NCBI GenBank assembly: GCA_036346405.1
Contig: CM070548.1
Span: 50,883,779-50,947,778 of the forward strand
Source of the DNA: Phyllostachys edulis
Lineage: Eukaryota; Streptophyta; Magnoliopsida; Poales; Poaceae
Length of the DNA: 64,000 bases
Reading direction: 5' to 3'
In this document: positions 45,556 through 55,892 of the stretch, in pieces
Layout of the letters: each line of letters begins with the position of its first letter
Position numbering within the stretch: position 1 is the first letter of the stretch
Program-made: the position numbers and the translations under genes
Notes under the pieces: model-generated
Databases searched by the model: none
Seen by the model: the letters and a program-made list of their open reading frames with translations, nothing else
What the model was told of the DNA's origin: nothing

Positions 45556-47952
45556 ATGGAAAGATTTCTTAAAAGGAAAGCACCAACACGGGAGGAGAAT
45601 GATGTCCTATCACATGAGCAGGATGATGGCCCCTCCTGTGAAGAAAATAATGCCACTAATATAGTGATTTCACCTATAGAAGCAATCAATTGGGAAGAGG
45701 AGATTCAATTTGATCCCGTCTAAAGGAGAAGGATAGAGGAGTACCTTCTTAATCAAAAGAATGTGGTAAGAAGAAAGTACCTTGATAATGGGATTTGCCA
45801 ACCTCGCACTTTTGATTTTCCATATTCAACGATTGGCGGCAAAAATATAAGGTTTAATTCTGAATGGTTTGTTGAGTTTGGGAGTTGGCTTGAGTATAGC
45901 GAATCCAAAGATACAACATATTGTTTTTATTATTTCTTGTTTAGAGGCCGCAACAAAAAGGAAGCTGGGTATGATGCATTTGTTACAACTGGTTGGTCTA
46001 GTTAGAACAAAAAATTTAGACTAAAGGAGCATGTAGGAGATGTCAATAGTGTTCACAACCAAGCAAAGAGAGATTGTGATTCTTTGTTGAAACAAAACCA
46101 ACACATTTATGTTGCTTTGAATAACCAAAGTAATGTTGAGAAGATTGCTTATTATACTTGACTAAATGCCTCAGTTGATGTTGCTAGAGTGTTATTGAAG
46201 CAAGGATTGCCTTTTCGAGGCCATGATGAGTCCGATGAGTCCTCCAATAAAGGAAATTTCAAGGAATTTCATGCTTATACTGCTGAGCAAAATCCAACTG
46301 TAGGCAAGGTTGTGGGCAACAATGCTCTAGGTAATAATTTGATGGTGTCTCCAAACATTCAAAAGGATATAGTACATTGTTTTGCAAAGAAAATATTGCA
46401 ATCTATTCTTGAAGAAATTGGACATGATGTGTTTTGCTTGCTAGTTGATGAGTCTAGGGATGTGGCTTGCAAAGAACAAATTTCGGTGGTCTTGAGATAT
46501 GTTGATAAATGTGGAATTATTAAAGAGACGTTAGTTGGCCTTGTTCATATAAAAGAGACAACTTCTTCGCACCTCAAGTCCTCTATTGATTCTTTATTTC
46601 CAGAATATAAGCTAAGCTTGAAACAAGTTAGAGGCCAAGGATACGATAGTGCTAGCAATATGCGAGGTGAGTTCAATGGCTTGTAATCATTGATTATGAG
46701 AGAAAATAGCTCATCATATTATATCCATTATTTTGCTCACCAGCTTCAATTAGTTGTCGTGGCTGTTGTAAGAAAGCATAAAGGCTTTGGTAATTTTTTT
46801 GATATTATTTCTGTTTTGCTAAATGTGGTTGATGGATCTTCCAAGAGAAGGGATATGATTTGAGATATCATTTGAGAACATGTGTATGAGGCCTTAGGTT
46901 GTGGGTTACTTAAAACTGGGACAGGGTTAAATCAAGAGCTATGTCTTCAAAGACCTGGAGACACTCGTTGGAGTTCTCACTATAAGACTCTTAAGAGTTT
47001 AGTTGATTTGTTCCCAACAGTTGTTAAAGTGCTAGAATATGTGGAACAAGAAGACGAGGATGACAAAAATAGAAGGCAAGCATGGGGACTTTTAATTTAT
47101 TTTCAGTCATTTGATTTTGTGTTTTATTTGCAGCTTATGTTGACCATCTTAATAATTACAAACACGTTGTCATTAACTCTACAAAGGAAGGATCAAGACA
47201 TTGTGAATGCCATTGATAGTGTGAAATCAACCAAAAGCCATTTGGACGAGCTTATGAGGCATGGATGGGATTCTGTCCTAGATGAAGTGTATGCCTTCTG
47301 TGATAAGCATGATATTTCCAAATTGGAAATGGGAGAAGCATACGTGAATCCAAAGAAACCACACCAAAAATCTGGAATTACCAACAAGCATCATTATGAT
47401 GTGGATTGTTTTAATGATGTTCTTGATTGGTTCGATGGTCGCTTCAATGAGAAAAACTCTAGATTGGTTGTTTGCTCGGTTGCTTTGAGTCCAAGAGAAT
47501 CATTTAATGATTTCAATTTGGAGCATTTGATGGATGTAGCTAAACTTTATCCCAATGATTTTGATGATGGGGAATTGAGGGACCTTAAACACCACCTTCG
47601 CCTCTACATTACCGATGTGTGTGCGGATGATAGATTCTCTAACATAGAGACTATTAACGACCTTTCTCAAAAAATGGTGGAGACAAGAAAACATATTTGC
47701 TATCCTTTGGTCTATCGACTTTTGAAGCTAACACTAGTTTTGCCTGTTGCCACTGCTACAGTTGAGAGATACTTTTCAGCCATGAAAATTATGAAAACAT
47801 ATTTGCGCAATCGCATTAGCGATGACTTCTTGAGAGATAGCCTTATTTGCTATGTGGAGAAATGCGAAATGGGGAAAGTTACCAATGATGCTGTAATTCA
47901 TCGCTTCCAGATTCTTTTATTTAAAATTTTACTAAGTGATTCTTTTACTTAA
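45556..47952 (+). pseudogene. hAT transposase (ZMYM1-like, TTF/DUF4371/hAT-C type) with six in-frame stops
   Basis: hAT transposases cut and paste the element. One frame runs for 799 codons with no frameshift, interrupted only by stops at 45721, 46003, 46159, 46684, 46861 and 46873. The start MERFLKRKAPT is typical; the upstream in-frame ATG at 45541 overlaps a likely splice acceptor. Regions in order: the TTF-type zinc-finger stretch (RRKYLDNGICQPRTFDFPYS, then RFNSEWF, YFLFRGRN), the RNase H-like core with LLVDESRDVACKEQISVVLRY, GQGYDSASNMRGEFNGLQ-like text ending at the stop, RPGDTRWSSHYKTL, and the dimerisation tail TLVLPVATATVERYFSAMKI, then RNRISDDFLRDSLICYVE. Length and order match the family. 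The nonsense codons make it inactive. Confidence 0.9.
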
Positions 47953-48320
47953 AATTTTACTTATCTTTGTTTCGATAAATTCATGATTCTTTTACTTAAA
48001 ATTTTACTAAGTGATTTCTTCTACTTTTTGTAGGCTATCAAGGTCGGATGTTGTTTTTTGCCGATGCTGACCATCTTTTGCCCATGGTTTGGAACTTTAT
48101 CCATCATTTATTCACTTTGCTACAGTTAACCAAAACTACTACTAGGAGTGTAGGATCCTTTGTTTTGGTAAGCACTTTGATGGCTATTTTTTGATTCGTC
48201 ATGTTGAATTGTTTAACACATTACTATTCTAATTTCTATACAACATTACTTTATAATTAGATATGTGTGATACTGATATGTATGGGACACCCAGTCATTT
48301 TCGTTCTGGATCCGCCCCTG

Positions 48321-48503
48321 ATTCTTGCCTAGACTCAACATCTTTTGCTTCATCGTGCATCTTAAAAGTGTATGTAATCACCCTGAACCACATCCTTGCT
48401 GTTCTTGGAGGAAGTAGTGACACTCTGATGTCATTTCCCCCCTATGCATTTAGTTTTTAATACATTTAATGCTTGAATGATCCTTGAACCATACTAATTG
48501 GTA
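48321..48503. other. Unassigned sequence between hAT and MITE
   Basis: Unique-looking AT-rich DNA. It is not homologous to the right part of Mutator copy A, which would be expected here if the hAT had simply inserted into copy B. Confidence 0.4.
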
Positions 48504-48815
48504 CTCCTTCTGTTCTTTTGTAGGTGATGTTCAGGGAGATATTCTTGTTCTTTATTAGTTATATTCTACGTTCTTTAGGGAAAAAATAAACCATTTCTTC
48601 CTAAATTGTCCTGTACTTGTTTAATACATGCTCCATTATACAAGACCATTTATACTTCACTGGTCACATAGACTAAAGGTGGATGGTTTGGTACATAACG
48701 TATTTAATGGTGTAGAAAGAGACAACTTTAATTGGGTTCATCTTGTGAGTTTATTGGTATGTATAATGCTAACAGCCTAAGGTATTACTTGCAGTTTACA
48801 AAAGAACAGAGGGAG
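48504..48815. mobile_element. Stowaway-like MITE, 312 bp
   Basis: The left end CTCCTTCTGTTCTTTTGTA and the complement of the right end CTCCCTCTGTTCTTTTGTA match at all but one base, with TA on both sides (48502-48503, 48816-48817). It has an AT-rich interior with no frame. Confidence 0.88.
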
Positions 48816-48817
48816 TA

Positions 48818-49330
48818 AAAATTCCATGTAATGATCAATGCATTTTTTTGTTCTATATTATCCGCATGTCTAGAATCCTAGCAAGAATTTTTAAGAGGAA
48901 ATTGCACTTAACCATAGGTATGTTGTCACTTGTTTCACAAAACCACAGGAAATTGCTTAACCAAGAGGTTGATTTGAAAAAGGTAAAAAAAATTCGCATT
49001 AGACCTCTGTTTCAGAAAGAAGAAGCCAGCTTGGTTTGAGATAAACAGATGGTGATGTGAAATAGTAATAGTATTACTACACCAGTAGAGATGACGTCCT
49101 TTGGTACAGTGTCGCTTTTGGAGTGAAGTGATCATTGCATCAAGAGAAGCAATGCATTTTGGTCAAGAGAAAACAAAACATTGCTGGCATGCAAGATCAC
49201 CACCCACGTATGATGTCTTGGATTTGCCAACTTGTCTTCCTATTTCATCAAGGGATGTTTCTGAACATCTTGCACTATCCCCTGTTTTTGCAAGAACAAC
49301 CAAGATCTTTTGATGCAAATGCAACTTAAG
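48818..49330 (+). other. Unassigned low-copy-looking sequence
   Basis: No transposon ends are visible. A short frame around 49101-49313 reads SPPTYDVLDLPTCLPISSRD but matches nothing I recognise and has no convincing splice context. It may be a remnant of a host gene exon. Confidence 0.25.
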
Positions 49331-50828
49331 TTAATCGCCTCAGTGCTCAAACATAGGTAGGCACAGAGCTACATTGAAACAGGTAATACATGCAGTATCT
49401 ATTACGATACATACCTTATAAAACCAACACACAACATACAACACACAAAATAATACTATACGTTTCGTCAGAGTCTGTTCTCGTACGCCCAAGGGCGCGC
49501 ACAGGCTACAAGTGATAAATAAACCAAAAGGGTCCAACGGTATGCCCCATCCAATCCCACAGGCATCCGACAAGGATTAAGCTCTAGAAAGATCTGTCGT
49601 CGTCTGGAACTGCCTCATCCTCAAACTCTGAACAACAAATTAAGCAAGATTGAGTACATTGCATACTCAGCGAGACTTGTAGTGTATCGTAAAATTTATA
49701 TAAATACAAGGCTAATCAAAGATGAGGCTCTATACTACAAGTTATTTTGCATTAGACAGATTTTCTTTGCGATATCAATACGTAGTACTTTGCAATGAAA
49801 ATTTTAAAGCGCAGTTAAATAGATAAAAGACAACAAGTAATTGAATAAAAAACAAATCACAACCCTCCTCGGCTATGAGTAATATTTTATTTTCAGCCAT
49901 AGACATAACACTCAACTCAAATATAAACCAACAAAACATTTCCCATATTTTCCAATGAAACCGTTTTTATGAAAATCGAGACTATAACCATTAAGTCCGC
50001 ACTAAGCATGCTCATGACCGCGAGCACGACTATTTAAATAGATTTACACTCTGCAGAGGTGTAACATCCCAAATTTAGGGTTTGTATTTCAAATTTATAA
50101 AAATGTGATCTTTTGTTTTTTCTAAAAAACTGTTGAAGCATTTCCTTTGTTAGTTAATTTATTTGGATTTTTATTCAAGGTTTTGTTGATTTTAAACCTA
50201 CACATCAATTCTTGGAAAACATAAACCAAATGAATAAATAAAACAAAGTGAAATAAAATTTGTAATAAAAATATAAACTTATCATAATTGCACTGAATAT
50301 AAAATGAGGGAATTAACTAAAGCGTGTTTTGGAATTTTTCCTCAAAACAAATATTAAAGGATAGAGCAAACTGAAACTTAAAAGATTTTTAGAGATAAAT
50401 ATATAATAGAAGAAACCTAAAAAAATTACAAAGTAACATAAACGGTGCCAGTAACCCACCCTAAAAATTTCATCACTTTTGGAGCTCAGCAACTTTATCT
50501 AAAAATTCCAAAACTATCTCAGCCTTTTCACAAAACCAGAAAAACCCTAAACTACTTCTCCCACTGACCTGCGGGCCCCACCCGCAGGACTTATCCTCCA
50601 CGACATCATGCATGCGACATTGTGACAGTGCACCATGCCACTCTGGCTCGCCAGCATGCCACGGCTCGCCACCGGTTTGAGCCGCACCCTTGGTTTGCCC
50701 TCGCCTTCGGCCGCATCACCCGCGAGCATTAACGGTCGGTCGCGTCCCGCAACCACCAGCCCAGCCGCCCATGCCGCGCATCACCAGTACGTCGCCAGGG
50801 CTCACTCAAGGTTTCTTCATCGCTTTGC

Positions 50829-50835
50829 TATAAAA
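50829..50835 (+). promoter_or_regulatory. TATA box in the Tekay solo LTR
   Basis: TATAAAA preceded by TTTGC and followed by GCCCACTAGGAGCTC and a C-rich leader, in the same relative place as in the other Tekay LTRs. Confidence 0.55.
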
Positions 50836-53651
50836 GCCCACTAGGAGCTCTCCTTTGCCTCACTTCTTCACCCTTAAATCTCCCCCGAGCCATTTCTCTC
50901 CTCCCCTCTCCTTCTTACCCAACCAAACCACTAAGGAAGCGAGCTCCATTGTTCACCCGGAACGCCGCCGTCACCTCCTCGGCGCTCTAGTGATCCCCTC
51001 TCCTCTCCACCCCCGTCACGTCACGTTCCAAAGCATGACAAGTATTTCCCCCATGCTAATCCCCCCTTTTCTCCACATGAACCACCATATTTCATTTCCT
51101 CGTCTACTCTGGCCAATTGCGTCCTATTGTTCCCCAGTTCCGGTCTAGTGAAGCCTAGGCCAATTCCCGGCTTGAGGAGCATCGCGTAGGCATCTGGAAG
51201 CTTTGCCAAGCTACCCTGAGCTGCATCTCTCTCAGGCGAGCTCTCCACGTCTACCTCATCACCGCCGCCGTGGTTCATCGTCGCCAGACCGTCTCCGATC
51301 ATCTTCTTCCCCCATTTTCGTTCTAGTATTCTCCTAGTGCTCCCTGGATCCTCATGCGAGTGCTATTTTTGCTTAAACGCCGTCGGGTTTTGATATGGCC
51401 TTGTCGCCCGAACGCCATTGCCTCCCACCCTCACCGCACCACCGCTACTGGCCGTTCCGGCCATCGCTGCCGGCACCAGTTGGTGCGTGAGTGTGCGAGC
51501 ATTCCATTTTCACCATTATCCTGCATTGTCATCCTCTTAATCGCTGATGATTAGTTGGAGATGCCAGCGCCCGGGAGCTCCCTACTCTATCCGAAAACGG
51601 ACACATACTGTAGCGCAATGATTAAACGAAATCCCGATCGATTAGGGTTAAGAGGTGATTAAATGCTGAACTAATGAATCGCTGCACTCATTGCCGTGCG
51701 GGCCCGTAAACAGAAACCCATGAGCATTAATGCTCTGAGATCCGCATTGAGACATTGCTGCGTGGGCCCAAGGCCATTAACTTGCATAGTAAACACTACC
51801 ATGGACCGAAGCACAGTGCGTATGGACCGAAGGTCCACACATTGCTATGGTGAGCCGAGAGACTGACAGTGGGTCCCACCCATAAGTAAAGATTTTCTTT
51901 AGAAATTTAAACAAAAAAGGAAAACAAAACCCATAGGGCCCACCTCTCATACTCTATTGATTTTTGGCTGGAAAATAAATAGAAAAGAAAATGGAAAAGG
52001 GAGTGGACCCCACCTGTCACAGAGACATTCTCCCTCTCCCTTTTCTTTTTCTGGATTTTTGAATCCAACTCAACTTCAAACCTTAATAACTTTTTCTACA
52101 AACTCCAAATGAGTTGATTTTTGTCTCTAAATTCGTCTAAAATCATAATCTACCTGAACATGTAAAAATATTTGGATTTGCTTACTGTTATAATTTATTT
52201 GCACTATTTAATTGATTTCTGGCTCATTTTGCAATAGACGTTGATTGTACGAGCGAAATCTTCGACGACCAACCAATCTCATATTCAACACAACCTGAGC
52301 AAGGCAAGCACCCCCTTTGACCATATTGATCCAAGTATTTTACTTATTGTACTTTGTTTTGCAAATCCTATTATTGCATGCGTGTATGTTCAATATTAAA
52401 CTGCTATGTTTGGGATGCTGGTAGTTGTAAATCCTATTCGATGCATGAGTTCCTTTGAAATGTTGATTCATTGCTGTTGTAGCCAATAGATTATGGTTTA
52501 GACAATATATAATGTAAACCTGGGAATTTGAGTGCGAATATCGCACAACTACTAAATAGAACGATAGATTTTCCTGAAAGGTTATAAAAGGACAATATGA
52601 TAAATGTGAATTTGGGAGATTTATGAAAAATGTCCAGAGGGGTGTGCCTCTGTTACTTTGTATAAATATAAAATGAAAAACCTAGTTTTGGACGCGGGCA
52701 AGTTATATCACATTCCGATGAAAGTGGGAAAGGAGTCTCACTAGTAGATAGGGGGAGACTCTCGCCCGAGTTGATTAAGGACCGAATGCCGGTACATCCG
52801 ACCTAAGTGTAAGCGTACAACCATAGTGCTATTGTGGGATGGCCTCAACTAATTAAGTTATCGAAAAACTAGCCTTGCACGTAGGTAGGCTGTAGAGTGC
52901 GGGCATGGCTAGTTAAGCATGCTCGAAGGGGCTCCCATCCTCCAGGGGGTGGGGAGAAGACTTCCGACACAACTACGAATGCCTCATTCCATGAGAGCTA
53001 CCCAGGTGAAGTGAGGATAAACATTCGCTGGGCTAGTGCAAGGATAGAACTATATGATGTAAAGGCTTTGTCACATGCTCTAGACTGCCTACCTACGGTA
53101 GTGAGCGGTGGTATCGACGGGTACCGGACAAACTAGAGAATTCGTGTACTATGGGTAAAGTTGTACCCCTCTGTAGAGTGTAAATCTATTATAATATCCG
53201 TGCTCACAGTGATGAGCATGCTAAGTGTAGTATTGTCGGGTATATTCTTGATTTTCACAAAAACTGTCTTATCAGAAAAACACGAGAAATAGTTGATGGT
53301 TTTATTTGAGTTAACTGCTGAGTTATGGCTGAACATGAAATATTGCTCACAGCCAAGGAGAGTTGCGAGTTGTAGTTGTTATTATTGTTGGTTCATTCAA
53401 ATACTTATTACTGTCTAGTATCTATTTAACCGCTCTTTCAAATTTCATTGCAAAGTAATACTTATGAATATTACAAATAAAATCTGCTTAATGCAAAATA
53501 ACTTGTAGCATAGAGCCTTCTCTTTGATTAGCCTTGTATCTATAAATTTTACGATACACTACAAGTCTTGCTAAGTACACAATGTACTCAATCTTGCTTA
53601 TATTGTTGTTTAGAGTATGAAGAGGAGCCAATACTAGATGACACTTTCTTA

Positions 53652-55803
53652 TGTAGGACCGGAAAGGCGACTAGAGGGGGGTGAATAGGCGCTCAACCAA
53701 TTTTTGTAAACCCTCAAAGAACCAGCAATAAAAATAGAATCTCTGCTGATGAAACATCAGGGTGCGGTACTACCGCTGTTCAAGATGCGGTATTACCGCC
53801 CCTCGTGTTTTTCTTCCTAACAGCAGAGTTTCAAACCAAAAAGATGATCAACTTGTGTTCTATCCAACCAAACCCTACCAAATTTGAAACATAACATCTA
53901 GAGGATATCTTTAACCTATCCCAATCCTCTATTCAACAGATCCACGTCAAAGTCTTGACCTTTTTCAGATTTGGTAAAGTTCGGTTCAAGAACAGGTCAA
54001 AAACTCAAATCTGATCCTAGACTTGCTCGTGGGCTATGGATGATCAAGATGACCTTAGATGGTCTCTCACAAGTCACAGCAAGCATAAGCAACAAGGGAT
54101 TCAAGAGAAAAACAGTGGATCATCAAAATCACAAAAACTCCCAAAACAGAAGACAGAGAACGAAAGAGACTCACTTCCCGAAACATGATTGGATTGATCT
54201 GAACATAAGGTTGATGTTTACAGCCTCTCCATCTTGGATGACACAACTCAATACATGAGCATCAGATCATACAATCCCTAAACCCTAGCTCTCCAAACCC
54301 TAGAACCAACACTAGGTTTTCTCTCGTCTGTGCTCTACTATCCAAAACACACAACACCAAGTGTTTATATAGTGGAGGCTAGATTCTAGGAATATTCCAT
54401 TAGGGCACCCATTAAACCCTAACATACAATGGGTTAACACACGCACGCATCTCAAAGCATCGTCTTTGTGTTTGATTGACCTAAACCGCTTCTCCAAGCA
54501 TCGACCCGCGCCGTGGTTTAGCCAAGAGTCACAAAGGCGGTATTTGGTGAAATTACCAAAATACCCCTTCTCGATCCTTCTCCATGAACCGAGTCCAATC
54601 TTGTCGAAGCAATCGCTTGCTTCGCCACGTGTAGGTTGATCAACGGCTCTCATCATGTCGGTAAGTCTCTCCCGTCCGAATCTCATCGGAACCTCCAAGG
54701 CAGTTGCACCGACCCTCGCGCCGCTTGATCCAACCAGCTGCATCGAACTGCCCGTTCAATCCACCTCGTCCATTCTGCGCCATGCTGGAGTTACTTGACC
54801 TCACTCGGCATCCATGATCGCTTTGGACCTCAGCTTTCCAAGCTTAGTCCCGATCCTCCTCGCCGTTGACCATCGTTGACCTGCAAGCCACCTGCACATC
54901 AATAGACAAAGAAATCATCTCCGGTAACAAGTTCTTCACAACTTGGCCCACGTTAGCTCAAAACATGCAATATGCAACACATATGCATTATCAAACAAGG
55001 ATATGACCTATCCCAAACTCAATTCTCTGAAAGAAACAAAGATAACCAAAATTCTCAGCAAATGCGGTACTACCGCCATGTAACACACGATGCTACCTCT
55101 GCACGGTAGTACCTCTTTCAGCATTGCGGTCGTACCGCTCTCGAAGAAATCTCAAAAACAACGCTACTGGAAAATCCATACCGCTAACAGAGCGGTCGTT
55201 CCTTAGCGCGGTACTACCGCTTTCAACGTGCGGTACGAAAGTTTTGCAAAACAGCTCAAGACCTCCGAGGGCACCAAATGACATGTGGACGCTCCAGATC
55301 ACATGGGACGATCGGACCGAAGGTTTCAGCCATCAATATCTAGACACTGTTCAAAGTCCGAACGTTCATACGATTTCCAACCGTCCGATTTCAATCAAAC
55401 GACTCACAAAGCCTAACACGTTCGGACGGTCCAAACGTTTCTCGCAATTTGGACCGTTGGATCAAGATCTAATGGTTCGAGCAAAACCCACGTTCAAGAC
55501 CTAGACAAGCGGTAGTTCCGTTCCAACCAACGGTCGTACTGTTACGCGGTCGTACCGCTACTTCCAAGCCGGTACTACCGATACCAGAGAATCGCCTCGC
55601 TCTCACAAATACATCCGGTAGCACCGCTCTATATGAATGGTCAAACCTCACAGCGGTATTACCGCGGTTTACACGCTGGTACTACCGATTATCTTGACAC
55701 TTTGCTGAAACTTTCTGAAAAACAGGAATTCCAACAAACCTTCAACCAAATTGCCAATTGTAACATCACTTAGGTCCATGAGCATATCCTCGTGGTGTTC
55801 ACA
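53652..55803 (-). mobile_element. Solo LTR, copy 2 of the 3427 family (2152 bp)
   Basis: It starts TGTAGGACCGGAAAGGCG and ends GTGTTCACA. Flanking 5-mers are TCTTA (53647-53651) and TCTTC (55804-55808), one mismatch. It shares with copy 1 the first 45 bases, a block around 54430-55020 (copy 1 5220-5770 and onward) and the last 60 bases; the rest is unrelated. A TATA match on the minus strand (complement of TTTATATAG near 54366) sits in the shared orientation. The middle parts hold many short palindromes of the GCGGTACTACCGC type. Confidence 0.8.
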
Positions 55804-55892
55804 TCTTCACACCCGGAACCAGAGGGTTCGGTGACAGGTCTATCTAGGACCTTGTTTCTTGTCGATTGCCTGAGGGTTGGATGGGCACACTG

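Larger units (their letters stand above)
44676..48320 (+). mobile_element. hAT element with a near-complete transposase frame
   Basis: The ends are CAGGGGCGGATCCAG (44676-44690) and its exact complement CTGGATCCGCCCCTG (48306-48320). The interior has an untranslated leader with a (TA)n run, then a transposase frame on the plus strand. The flanking 8-mers GATCCATT and ATTCTTGC do not match, so there is no target duplication. The flanking Mutator copy B also does not resume on the right. Element length (3.6 kb) and the encoded protein fit an autonomous hAT that later died. Confidence 0.9.

Noticed and set aside
44668..48328. Target duplication for the hAT at 44676-48320
   Set aside because: Flanking 8-mers GATCCATT and ATTCTTGC do not match, and shifting the ends by one or two bases does not help.
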